From contig NC_081410.1 of assembly GCF_030272615.1 (NCBI RefSeq), positions 290,965,957 to 291,029,956 on the forward strand: a DNA stretch of 64,000 nucleotides, in the 5' to 3' direction. Below are positions 36,840 to 47,897 of the stretch, piece after piece. Positions within the stretch are counted from its first letter, which is position 1. The number at the start of each line of letters is the position of its first letter. Below the pieces are notes generated by a model that saw only the letters and a program-made list of their open reading frames with translations, made no database searches and was not told the DNA's origin. This stretch comes from Cryptomeria japonica (Eukaryota; Streptophyta; Pinopsida; Cupressales; Cupressaceae). The translations under genes were made by a program, and so were the position numbers.

Positions 36840-37095
36840 TGGCATTCATTGTTCATCACAAAATGTTGCTTATTATCTTAGTGCTTATATCTATCATATG
36901 GCGCTCTATCCTAGTGACACTCACTATTCATCACGAAGTGTTCCTTTTATCCTAGTGGTACTCACTGTTCATCGCAAAGTACTACGTGTTTTTGCACTCA
37001 CTTTTCATCACAAAGTGTTGCTCATATTAGTACTCCCTGTTTATCACAAAGTACTATGTATTGGTACTCATTGTTCATCACAAAGTGCCTCGATC
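36840..37095 (+). repeat. Degenerate tandem repeats around ACTCATTGTTCATCACAAAGT
   Basis: At least six variants of (C)ACT(C)ACTNTTCATCACAAAGT occur, near 36845, 36910, 36960, 37000, 37035 and 37065, spaced roughly 35-65 bases. ACT and AGT ends give each a small hairpin potential. Confidence 0.65.
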
Positions 37096-37820
37096 TATCC
37101 TAGTCTTCCCTAGAGGATCTGCTTAAGTGTATCCTCTCAGCAGCTTATCCAATCGACAATGTATGTTCATCACAGAACTGTCTATTTGACCTTGAAGACA
37201 TAAACGCGCTTACATATTGCATAAACGCACCTTCTTTGCACAGACGCACCTTTTCCTGCACAGACGCGCCTGGCACCAACGCAGACGTGCCTCGGCGTTT
37301 TTTGACATTTTTTGACATTATCCTAAAAGTGCATTTATTGCTCTACCTAGCATGCATTAATGACAATATTTATTGTGACAAAGTACAAGAAGGTTTTGCG
37401 GTGCTCACCGGCTCTCCTGCGTCTGTTGGCCTCAGAAACTGGCGAACGCGATCGAATCTATGCACCAATGCCATCGCTGCTAACTGCTGCTGCTCTATTC
37501 TCTCTCTGCACTCTGATCTCTTGGATGTGTGGATGACAATGAGGATGTATTCCCCTTGTGGTCTATCTTATAGACTTCCCTAGCCCTAGCCCTATCCCTA
37601 GCCCTAGTTTCCCGAGTCAGTCTTCATTATCTCGTGACTCTGTCACTCTATCCTATCCGGTCAATCTATTCTAGCCTTTCTTTTTTATCGAGAGATTTTC
37701 TGTGATCTTTTTAGACATTTCAACCAATCTCTCGAGGGGGCATATCATTCCCATCTTGGGGCAACTTTGTATCAGTTCATTTTATCTTCTTTGAAACAAC
37801 GTGACAAGCTGCATTGTCTC

Positions 37821-37834
37821 AAAGAGGGGCAAAA
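37821..37834 (+). other. Polypurine tract of the RT-less gypsy element
   Basis: AAAGAGGGGCAAAA directly abuts the 3' LTR start TGTAGACACC. Confidence 0.9.
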
Positions 37835-38646
37835 TGTAGACACCTAAAATTGTCCAGTCTAATTAAATAAATATTTTATTTATTTAATTATTTTTAGCCT
37901 AATTCTTCTATTAATTAAATAAATCCTTATTTATTTAATTAATTCATTTATCCTCTTCTAGCCTTATTTCTCATTTAAATAAATACATTTATTTATTTAA
38001 ATTATCCTTTTTCCTAAATTAAATAGATATCTTATTTATTTAATTATCTCACTTCTTCTATTAATTAAATGAATCTTTATTTATTTAATTAATTCATTAG
38101 CCTTTTCTACCCATGACACATGTCATTTATATCTTAATTCCTACACTACCTACCCTCTCATTATTTTATTATTTCTTTTACCTACCCTCTAATCATAGCC
38201 GACCTCTTTTACACCTCTCAATCTTATCCCTCTATTTCATATAGTGTCTTCTATATAAGAGGATACTTCCTTCATTATCAACCCTAATCAATCTATGCAT
38301 CATAATCAATTGATTACACTCACTATGCATTCAACCCCGACTACGCTTTCAAACTTGCATATGCAATCAAGCCTACTTGCAACCACATTTCCGTTCTTTG
38401 TTGAGCTCTTATGCATATTAAATCTGAGAGCAACTATATCAAGCAAGATCAATGGAGATAGGAAGAATGGAGATTCAAACCCTATTGGACATGTGATGGT
38501 ATAATCTTTGTGATTTCATTTGATTTGCATTGTCTTAGGTAATCTTCATATGTTATGGTGGATCTTTGTTGTTGTTAGGCTAGGGTTTTGTGGTTGAATC
38601 CATTTAGTCTTTCAATCTTGTTGTTAATCCATTTTCACCATATACA
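37835..38646 (+). repeat. 3' LTR of the RT-less gypsy element
   Basis: 812 bases. It matches the 5' LTR nearly base for base, including the hairpin-rich U3 and TATA-like site; a 12-base segment near 37922 is missing from the 5' copy. The CTACA duplication follows. Confidence 0.93.
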
Positions 38647-38718
38647 CTACAATTAACAAATATTTGGGAAGATGACAAGTATGCAAAGCTCTTATGGCAT
38701 GAGCATCCACAATACATC

Positions 38719-39201
38719 TGTTGGAATAAATAATTCTTATATTAATTATTCACTTAATTCACTAAATAATCAACGCTTTAGTAATTAATTATTGGTATTT
38801 ATTAGCTACTTAATTAATTAATTATGAATAATTAATTAATATGTATCTCCATACATAATGCAAACTAGGAAAAGCAAGCTATGTTTAGAATCTCGAGAGT
38901 TTCATGCATTAATTAGTCTATTATGTTTTTTGTGCATACATCACTAATTCATGCATTCTATTTTAACTCTCAGTCTATCTAGACTCCACCATTTAGGATT
39001 TCTATCTTTAGAGTTAGATTTCTTTATAAGGATGTCATATCCTTCATTGTAATTAAACAATAAGCCATTTCAAAGCAATACATTCAATTATTGTTAATTG
39101 TCTTCAATTATCTTTGTTGCTCGATTTTCTCTTATTGTGTGACAAATCTTCTTGCAGAAGATAGCTGGGCTTGTGGGATTTGTACATCACGAATTCTAAC
39201 A
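38719..39201 (+). repeat. 5' LTR of the non-autonomous element
   Basis: 483 bases, TG...CA bounded, rich in AATTAATTAATT palindromes. It is followed directly by the primer-site variant. Confidence 0.85.
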
Positions 39202-40283
39202 TGGTATTAGAGCTCTAGATCTGAAGATTCCAGTTCACTTTTTAGAGATTATTTGCATTTACATAGAAAATTGTTCACCTTGGGTTAATTTAGAGCTCAC
39301 CATCAGTTCCTAAAGGCTCAAGAAAGTCAAGATCGCCTTTCTTTTCGCTGAAATCCAATATACAGAGTCCATTTTGCAAGGGTTCAAAGTTTGAGGGTTT
39401 TTCTCTGTTCCAGAGGGTACGTGAAAATTCAAAGTATTTTGGGCCCAAAAGGACCTCATGGTTGGATTCAAAAGGATGATTCCATGAATTTTGATATATA
39501 ATTTGCCTATTTTCGGCATCAGAGACATCTGGGGCATGATTTTTTCATTGGCACACTTTTCGAGGCACAAAAATCCATACGACCGTACCTGTACCTACGT
39601 CAGAAATTTTTTGTCAAAAAAAAATTTTTAAGGGATTTTGATTTTCGACTGCTGACTCTAGCATGACATCATGTTGACATCAGCAGTATAGTCAATATGC
39701 ATGGCTCTTCTTTGACCCTCTTTGTGCCCTAAAAGAGGTGTTTCTTTTGTTTTGGCCATAACTTGGTCATACGGAGTCAAAATTGGGAAAACCATATACC
39801 GTTGGAAATCTCTTTCTGAGCTTGATCTAGAGATGGAGGTATATTTTTCTGATTTTTTCATTTTTCAAGTTTTTTTTCCAGTTTAAGTCAAAAGTTGCAG
39901 TTTGCACTCCCGGGAGCATATCTTGTGCATCCACACTCCGTTTTTCGCAAATAAGATATCGTTGGAAAGGTGATTCAGCACTCTATCTAGATCTTAGGTC
40001 CATTTTTGCAAATAGATTTCTATCCCACTACCTCTTCTTACTGAAGTAATCAGTGACTTCTTGGCCCTATTTTGTCCTCTTATGATCGGAGTTCCATCTT
40101 TTTGGCACACATCTCTATTTTTTTTAGCATCATGGAGAATAGCATTCAGATTCAGTGTACCTATCTTACTCTCTATTGTCATGATTATGAGGGGGTTTCT
40201 ACTGTTGTTGCTAATGCTTCCTTGGTTTCGTGTTGGAGTGTTCTTTGTATTCAGTACTTGTTCCTATGTAATAGGAGATGAAG

Positions 40284-40398
40284 GGCCATTTACCCATGCA
40301 TTGTCTATGAGATGGATCACTTACGTATTTATTCATATGTACTATGAGATGCATCGCGGCCATTTACCCATGCATTGTCAATGAGATGGAATACTTAC
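40284..40398 (+). repeat. Short internal duplication in the non-autonomous element
   Basis: GGCCATTTACCCATGCATTGTC...ATGAGATGGA occurs at 40284 and again at 40358, a period of 74 bases. Non-coding. Confidence 0.7.
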
Positions 40399-40695
40399 CA
40401 TATCAACACTCTAGCATTCCTATTTCCGGATTTTTCAGCATCATAGCAGTCATTCTATGACAGTGTTTGCAGCTTCTTCATGCTTCAATATTTCTTCATG
40501 CTTGTCTTTTTGTTTCTCTTTTGGAGAGGAGTTTTGTTCCCATCCAGGGTTTTCTCCTTTGCTCTATTTCTGAAAAACTTGCATGTCTGTTCATGGCTAC
40601 CTCATCAGGCTTTAGGTCGGGACCCATCATGCATTCATCTTTGCATGTTTTTTCTTAAATCTTTACCTCTCTCCCAGTTGTGCATTCAGGGGGGG

Positions 40696-41175
40696 TGTTG
40701 GAATAAATAATTCATATATTAATTATTCACTTAATTGCATCAATTCACTAAATAATCGATGCCTTAGTAATTTATTGGCATTTATTAGTTAGTTAATTAA
40801 TTACGAATAATTAATTAATATTTATCTCCATGCATAATACAAACTAGGAAAAGCAAGTTATGTTTAGAATTTCGAGAGTTTCATGCATTAATTAGTCTAT
40901 TATGTTTTTTGTGCATACATGACCGATTCATGTATTCTATTTTAACTCTCGGTCTATCTTGTAGACTCCACCATTTAGGATTCTATCTTTAGAGTTAGAT
41001 TTCTTTATAACGATGTCATATCCTTCATTGTAATTAAGCAATTTCAAAGCAATACATTCAATTATTATTAATTGTCTTCAATTCTCTTTGATGTTTGATT
41101 TTCTCTTATTGTGTGACAGGTATTCTTGCAGAAGATAACTAGGCTTGTGGGATTCGTACATCGCAAATTCTAACA
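40696..41175 (+). repeat. 3' LTR of the non-autonomous element
   Basis: Matches 38719-39201 with small indels. It is preceded by a G-rich purine tract. Confidence 0.85.
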
Positions 41176-42728
41176 TCTACCAAAATATGAGCATAAAGCT
41201 CCCACTTATACATAACAAGTGTACAAAAAAGCTCTTATTTATAAATAACTAGTACCTAGAAATGTTGAAAGGCAAGCAAGACCACTACACTAAAAGGGAG
41301 GAATGTTCATTATTGCTTTTCATGCATAATCACCAAATTGCTATGCTTCAATCAAATTTGAAATGAGTAGCTCAATGAATATTAGGTTGGAAAATGATGA
41401 TATGATGTTGGAAGTTCAACAAGATATCCCTCTAATTGTTGTCTATTTGATTTTTGAACCTTTATATGTGGGGTGTGCTTAAAAGAATGAGTGGACTTAA
41501 TCGACCAATCATGCGACATTATTATCTAACAAGATTGGATTTGCTTTTGGAATGTGGTGGTTGCTAGATGTATGTTCTCCATGGATGATAAGATGGCACA
41601 AGTGGTTGTTGGAAGGTTTATTTCTTGTATTTCTCCCACTAAAATAGCATTATGCTATTAGTTGTACAATTATTTGAAGGAGCGAAATCCCACAATGCCA
41701 TGAGTACATTGTTCGACTTTCTACAACAATTTCAAAAAAAAAATTAACACCATGTAAATTTACAAACTTCCAAAATTGCAATGGTGGGAGCTCAAGCCCC
41801 ACACAATTTAAAGTTCAAATTTCTAGAACAAAAAGAAAACTTTTTGAAACTAAGAGCATGGAAAGTATAATTTTTCAATCACATAAGAATTTTTAAATTT
41901 TTCACCAAATTTATAGCATAAAATGAAAAAATCTCAAAAGTGAAAAATTATAACTGTTACATTGGTTTCAATCAATTTAACATCTCACAAATACATCATT
42001 TACTATGAAATAAAACGTTAAGTGCATCAACTTATGGTGGGGTGAAAAAAAATTAATTTAAATGCACGAGGATGAAATCCTTACTTTCAAACCAAATAAT
42101 ATTCACTCAAATCCAAGCGAAAAATCCTCCAAACACTTTTCTCAAAGACTTAAAGAAAAATGGAAAGAAAAATGAAAGAAAGAAATAAAACAAATATATT
42201 CACAATATGAGCCAAATTCAATTTCTTTTTGAAATTCTCTTTCCATTTCACATTGCAACCCGCTTACTTAAAGATGTTTTGAATAAACAACTTATGTTGC
42301 TTGTGATTTCATTTTTCTCATCAAAATAAAATCTTTTCGATTTCCAAAGTAAACTTCATAAAATATTTTCATGTGAATAAAATGATTAAGGTCAGCAATC
42401 AAGCATTACTAGTTTCTTATTCTATTTTCCTAATAAATCAACACCTACCAAATTTAATAATTTCAATGGAGGTGAACTTTAAAAAACATATCGAATATGT
42501 TGGCACAATAATAATATACTTTTTTAATTACATTTTTTTAGTCTATTTTCCACTCAACAACATTAAATACATTAGGAGGCACATAGATTATAGTTGTATA
42601 TCCACTACCAACATAAATTCTTTTGACAAGCACAGAAAACAACTAAATACAATCAAACACGCAAACACATTTTACAATTATGCACATGACTTGAGCAACC
42701 AATTTAGATTTATGTTCATTGGGCCACA
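41176..42728. other. AT-rich intergenic sequence, no gene seen
   Basis: Only short open stretches without domain character (for example 42373-42807). There are runs of AAAGAAA near 42150. It separates the small LTR element from the chromovirus-like element. Confidence 0.5.
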
Positions 42729-42733
42729 CAAGG

Positions 42734-43250
42734 TGATCAGAAGCAAATCTGAAACAATGGAAAAATATTTTTATATTTTTTTTATTTTTCTAGACATTAG
42801 TAATTAGCATTTTTGAAGGCCTTCGAGGCATTTTTAGCCCTTGAAAGTTTGGTCTGTCCTTTAAAACGTTGCCAAAGGCACGATCTTTTAGGACTTCGCC
42901 TCCAACTCTTGGAGACCTTTCCAACGAGTTAAACGGCTTGTAATTTCGATTCTTGTGCAGAAAGTTATGCATAGTTAAAGTTAGGACAAAATTTTATATA
43001 GTTTTTTTGAAATTTTCATAGTTCTAGATTTTATTATGTAAATAAACAAGATGTGACTATTAGGTTTCGATTCTCAAGGAGTTGTTGGTGACCCTTGGAA
43101 TCCCTTAGACTGATATATGTTGGATTTTCAAATTGAATAGAACACTTTTTGGCTTGCTTCAATTCTATGTTTTCTTGTTCATGTAAACAGAATTTACAAT
43201 ACCGCAGGTTCTCACACAAGTGTTGTCATCCGAATCCATAATTCGGATCA
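42734..43250 (+). repeat. 5' LTR of the chromovirus-like element
   Basis: 517 bases, ending in CCGAATCCATAATTCGGATCA. That end contains the inverted repeat CCGAATC...ATTCGG. The primer site follows. Confidence 0.9.
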
Positions 43251-43251
43251 G

Positions 43252-43263
43252 TGGTATCAGAGC
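43252..43263 (+). other. Primer binding site (initiator tRNA-Met)
   Basis: TGGTATCAGAGC lies one base after the 5' LTR end. Confidence 0.92.
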
Positions 43264-43277
43264 AAGTTCGCTCCTAT

Positions 43278-44400
43278 ATGTCATATCACACGCGGTCAAC
43301 ATATCAAAGATTGGGGTTGAAAACATGGAATCCTTCATACTACCTTCCTTTGAGACGCACACGATCGCAGATGGCTAAGTTGCAGACCGACGATGACATT
43401 AAAGCATTGGTTGCAGATGCACTAACAAAACAACGTGAAGAAATGATGGAGCAATTCAAGCAAATGCTGGAAAGTCCTAGGTCACAAGCAAACCCACCAT
43501 TCACAGGGTATACGCCATTCAAGGTGCAAGTGAATTTCGATATACCCACATTTCAAGGAAAAATCAATGCAGATGTTGTTGATGATTGGGTTTCAAAACT
43601 GGAAAGGTATTTCTCTGTCAATCAATTCTCATATGAAGAGAAAATAACTTTCGCTCTCTTCAAAGCTGAAAATCATGTGAAAGATTCGTGGGAAGCGAAG
43701 TTAGCATCCAAGGCAGCAGAAAATGGCAGTACTTTTATTTTTGATCAAAAACCCACATGGGGAGAATTCATGGAGCACATAAAGGAGGAATATTTTCCTA
43801 TTGATATATATATGAACAGAAATATATGCAGCGGCAATTGCTTCAACAGAAGAAGGACCAAACTCTTCAGGAATATACTAATATATTTCATGCCTTAGCA
43901 GCAAAGCTTGGTATCAAAGATTGTGAGAAGCACCGAGTTTTGAAATATCAAAGTGGACTCCACAAATATATCCAAACCGAAATGGAATTTCTGAACATAG
44001 AGACTTTACCTAATGCATATAAATTTGCTACAAAAATTGAGGAGAAATTCAAACAGAAAGGAAGGAGGGATAACTTCGCAAACAACAGATGGAAGGGTGA
44101 AGGTGGCAAAACTATATGGAAACAAACCTCTAAGGAACCCTCTCCCAATTCACCAACTAAAAAGACATGGAGTATGAAGAATACACAAGAGAACAGTATG
44201 TGGTGTGAATTCCATAAGAGTCCCTCTCATAACACAAAAGATTGCAAAACCATAAAAAGCTTAATGATGGAGACGCATGAGGACAAAGCAGAACCTAAGG
44301 TGGCAGAAAGTTGCACAGAAGAAAGTCATGAACAGTTCATTGAGGTTGGTCCATATGCAACGGTAGCTACTACAAAGATATTGCCCCAGGAGGATGAGGA
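43278..44400 (+). pseudogene. gag: gag of the chromovirus-like element
   Basis: The ATG at 43278 begins a frame with a gag domain (FKVQVNFDIPTFQGKINADV; DDWVSKLERYF; WGEFMEHIKEEYFP). A frameshift at about 43810-43826 breaks it. It continues with QYQSGLHKYIQ-type sequence and a knuckle-like CEFHKSPSHNTKDC near 44208. The upstream GTG at 43251 overlaps the primer site and is not a credible start. Confidence 0.8.
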
Positions 44401-44940
44401 GAGATTGTTTCATTCACAAATGTGGGTCGGAGGAAAAGCCCTGCACTTTATTGTTGATAGCGGAAGTTAAAAGAACCTAATATCAGTAGAGACTGTGAAG
44501 AGACTAAATCTAAAAACAACCCACCTGCAACCCTATTCAATGGGATGGGTAAGTCAAGGGAGAGATATCCAGGTGCACCAGCAGTGTTGCTTTTCATACT
44601 CCATAAAGCCTTTCAAAGATGAGGTAATATGTGATGTGGCTCCTTTAGATGTTTGTGATGTTCTGTTGGGACAACCATATATGTACCAGCGACATGGTGT
44701 TTATGAGTCCAGGCCTCGCAGCGTGATAATCAGATTAGGTGAGCATAAATACCAAATACCATAGGTAAGCCCTGCATACACTACCTCTTTGATTAGTGCC
44801 AAGCAATGTAAGAGGTTGGTTGCCAAAACGGGAACATTCATATTATTGATGATTCGTTCTGAAGGAGAAAGGAAATCAATTTATAATTCCCATCCCATCA
44901 CAAACACCACAACACTGCAGAAAAGATCAATGGATCAAAT
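44401..44940 (+). pseudogene. Protease region of the chromovirus-like element
   Basis: ALHFIVDSGS at about 44440 is the aspartic protease active site. It is followed directly by a TAA (44468) in the same frame, then NLISVETVKRLNL and DVLLGQPYMYQRHGVY, the protease C-terminal half. It ends at a TAG (44762); sequence to 44940 is decayed. Confidence 0.75.
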
Positions 44941-46315
44941 TTGATGAAATGTGAAAATTTGTTTAAGTTACCAACTGGGGTACCTACACACTACCAAGTG
45001 AGACATACTATTGATTTGATACTAGGAACTCCATTACCTAATGAACCAGTCTACCGTAGGTTAGTATTAGAGAATATTGAGATTAAGAGGCAAGTACAAG
45101 AATTGATTGAGAAGGGACATATCCGTCCAAGTGCATCACCCTGTGGCAGCCCCATTGTTCTAGTAAAGAAAAAGGATGGAACCTAGAGATTTTGTATTGA
45201 CTATAAGGTCTTGAAAAAAATTTCAGTCAAAAATAGGTATCCACTTCCCTGGATAGGTGACCTCTTGGACCAACTTAGAGGGGCCCGATTCTTCACAAAA
45301 ATTGATTTGAAATTAGGGTACCATCAAGTATCAATTGAATCAGCCGATGTATGGAAGACAGCTTTCAAATCTAAAGGGATTGTTTGAATGGCTAGCGATG
45401 CCTTTCAGTCTAACAAATGCTCCAACGACATTCATGAGAATGATGAATGATATACTTAGACCATTCACTGATTCCTTTATGGTGGTATATCTTGATGACA
45501 TACTCATCTTCAGCAAAACTTGGGAGGAACATTTGCAACATGTGGAAAAAATTCTCTCAACCTTACAAGATCATGGGCTTTATGCAAACAAAGAAAAGTG
45601 CTCCTTCGGTATGTAGAGTATCAGATACTTAGGATATGTTATTGACAGTGAGGGTGTCCATGTTGATCCGGAGAAGATACAAGTGATTAAGGACTGGTCG
45701 TCTCCTAGAAATCTCACAGAGTTACGAAGTTTCCTCGGGTTGGCAAACTTTTATCGCAAATTTGTGTTGGGATTTTCCCATTTGTCTTGGCCTCTAAATC
45801 AGTCCTTGCGGGGGGGGCACAAGCAAAGTTTAAATGGACAGGTGCTCAACAAGAAGCATTTGATGGGCTAAAACAAAGGTTATGTTCTGCACCATTTTTA
45901 TCTCTTCCTGGCCTGCAACAATCATTTGAAATACAAACATATCATCAGAATATGTTCTAGGAGCAGTCCTCATGCAGCATGATCATCCAGTTGCATATCA
46001 CAGTCGGACTTTTTCTAATGCAGTGCATCAGTATGCCACTTACGACAAGGAACTGTATGCTATTGTTCAAGCCTGTAAGCAGTGGAAACATTACCTTTTG
46101 GGTAAGGAGACTGTCATCCACACTGATCACAAAACTCTTCAATTTTTGCAAATACAAGGGAAGTTGCAGAATGATCGACATCAACAATGATCAGCATATC
46201 TTAACAATTTCACCTCAATATTCGCCACAAGAAGGGAAGCACTAACAAAGTAGCGGACTGTTTAAGCAGGCCTCCAATTGCAGCCATAAGTATGATTTTG
46301 AACTCATGTGGTCAT
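44941..46315 (+). pseudogene. RT and RNase H of the chromovirus-like element
   Basis: RT is recognisable over three pieces. 44941-45186 (RPSASPCGSPIVLVKKKDGT) is ended by a TAG where Trp is usual. 45190-45380 (KNRYPLPWIGDLLDQLRGAR). 45335-45616 in a shifted frame ([18 protein letters not shown] and active site [10 protein letters not shown]) is ended by a TAG at 45617. 45683 onward gives the RT tail. RNase H follows (YHSRTFSNAVHQYATYDKEL; HTDHKTLQFL), ending at the solo LTR. Confidence 0.85.
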
Positions 46316-47897
46316 TGTTGGCAATATTGCATTATAACAGACAATGAAAGATTGTTGGCTTTTCTTAAGGATATTGAGAAGGTTGTTGATGATCATGGAT
46401 ATAACTGATTAAAGATGTTTTACTACCTTGATATTATTATTTTGTCATTGATGTCAAGAAATTGATATTCTAATTTAGTATGATGTTGCCATATCTTGAG
46501 AAGTATGATATGAAGATTATAAAGAAATCGGTAAAAGACACAGGAAAGAATATGATGGATAAGGGGATGAATAAGGTATTCAATGGGCAACTACTACCGA
46601 GTCAGACAATGATGAGATCATGATGTTTTAGATTGTTTTAACATCATACATATGTTGTAAAATGTAAAGGTTAATACTATACTATGTTATCAAGCAAAGA
46701 ACCTAGTCGGTAAACCCTAAGGTTATCGCTACCGATTAATGAAGGTGGAATGTCTACCGAGTGAAGTTTAGTATTCACCGAGTTGTTACCGAGTTGTAAC
46801 CGAGCTATAACAGAAAGCATTAAATGTTTGCATGCGGTATTTAATGAAAGAAGCTTATGAGCTGGAGCGGATCAATGATTGGTAAGTCGTGGAAGAAGTT
46901 TGTTAACGAATCTAAGGCAATGGAAAGTCGGCATGAAGGTCTACAGCTTAGATTGAACCGCAATACCCTGGCACAAGTTTCAAGACTATTATGCAAGTTC
47001 CAAGGCGAGGTAAAACATTTTCAGATCGAAAGATGCATTGAACCTGGACAAGATTGAAGATCTGATGGCTATGATTGATCATGGGAAATGTGATCAAGGA
47101 GATTAAGTGGTTACCTAATTGTTTATAAATAGGAAACTGTTGATAAACAATGTATGCGGGCAAGTGTATGCACAGGGATGCTACATAGTGATTACTGAGC
47201 ACAGAAGCTTGAAGACCCGTTAGAATAACATAGTATAGAAGCCCAGCAGATAGACAAGATTAGTTCTATGTCTAGATTGTATTGAACAAATAAGAATCTG
47301 CTTTAGCATTTTAGATATGAAGTTGCAGATAGATTTTTAGTACTGTTATTTTGTGAAAGTGACAGAAAATCTCTTAACCGAGTGGACTTAACAGTCTTAT
47401 ATGTAAATCCTCTAGCAAGGTGACATTCTGATTGAGTGTTTGAAATCCTTTGACAAAGTCACTTTTAACAAAGTGAAGATCCTAACAGATATGAGAGAAA
47501 TCCCTTAACCGGGTCACATCTAGCAATGTGTTTGTAATCTTTAACAGGATTTGTTTTTAACCAAGCATACTCTAGAAGAGTATATTTCTTAGTGGGTCTG
47601 AAATCTCACAGTGGTTTTTCCCTATTTGGGTTTCCACGTTAAATCTGGTGTTATGAGGTTTATATTGTTCATATGCTTTTGAGTTTGCATGTTTGACAGT
47701 TTTGGATATATGACTAATATATATGTTACCGAGGTTGAATCTGATGTTTTTATGGATGACTAAGTTTGTATGATTCACCCGCCCCAACCCCCCCCCCTCT
47801 CTCCCTCCCCCACCATCTTCCCCTCTCACCCCCCTCCCCCCCCATCTTGTTGGCTATTGGATCTGTACTTATATTAAGTATCAGAACTATCAGTCAT
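46311..47897 (+). mobile_element. Solo LTR of the copia family, nested, TSD GTCAT
   Basis: 46316-47892 matches the LTRs of the copia element at 18161-25809 along its full length (TGTTGGCAATAT ... AACTATCA). It is flanked by identical GTCAT duplications (46311-46315 and 47893-47897), with no internal region. This is the product of insertion followed by LTR-LTR recombination. It inserted into the chromovirus-like element: coding homology resumes directly after it. Confidence 0.95.
47778..47843 (+). repeat. C-rich tract expanded in the solo LTR
   Basis: About 65 bases almost wholly C with interspersed T/A. The two LTRs of the full copia element have only 9-10 C at the same place (near 19579 and 25747). 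The opposite strand is G-rich with several runs of at least four G. Confidence 0.85.

Larger units (their letters stand above)
27264..38651 (+). mobile_element. Tat-like gypsy element lacking RT and integrase core, TSD CTACA
   Basis: LTRs at 27269-28068 and 37835-38646 start TGTAGACACC and end CATATACA. They are flanked by perfect 5-base duplications CTACA (27264-27268 and 38647-38651) and are nearly identical apart from a 12-base indel and scattered substitutions, so the insertion is comparatively young. The internal ~9.8 kb holds a repetitive leader, gag, protease, a spacer frame fused to an integrase C-terminal tail, a long non-coding part with an antisense plant-mobile-domain remnant, and a polypurine tract. 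RT, RNase H and the integrase core are absent. It is best seen as a non-autonomous derivative that depends on a relative. Confidence 0.93.
38719..41175 (+). mobile_element. Small non-autonomous LTR retrotransposon without coding capacity
   Basis: Direct repeats at 38719-39201 and 40696-41175 start TGTTGGAATAAATAATTC and end TTCTAACA (TGTT/AACA ends). TGGTATTAGAGC at 39202, a one-base variant of the tRNA-iMet primer site, follows the first repeat, and CAGGGGGG precedes the second. The ~1.5-kb interior has no gag or pol. No clean target duplication is visible: ACATC precedes the element, and ACATC after it overlaps the LTR end. It must have been mobilised by another element's proteins. Confidence 0.85.

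Noticed and set aside
36840-37095. CRISPR-like spaced repeats
   Set aside because: The repeats are degenerate, spacing is irregular, there are no cas genes, and the window is plant nuclear DNA.
37575-37610. CCCTAGCCCTAGCCCTATCCCTAG run resembling telomeric repeats
   Set aside because: The unit is CCCTAG/CCCTAT, not the plant telomeric CCCTAAA. It spans about 30 bases and lies inside a retrotransposon, so it is simple sequence.
42373-42807. 144-codon open stretch on the + strand
   Set aside because: Low-complexity Ile/Asn/Phe composition typical of AT-rich DNA. It runs into the 5' LTR of the chromovirus-like element and has no recognisable domain.
43251-43277. GTG at 43251 as the start of the chromovirus gag
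   Set aside because: It lies at the primer binding site boundary and would translate the primer site. The ATG at 43278 is a more credible start in the same frame.
47572-47829. 85-codon - strand open stretch (Gly/Arg-rich start) and the 47766-47999 + strand stretch (Pro-rich)
   Set aside because: Both are products of the C-rich tract and LTR sequence; they begin inside the solo LTR and have no homology.
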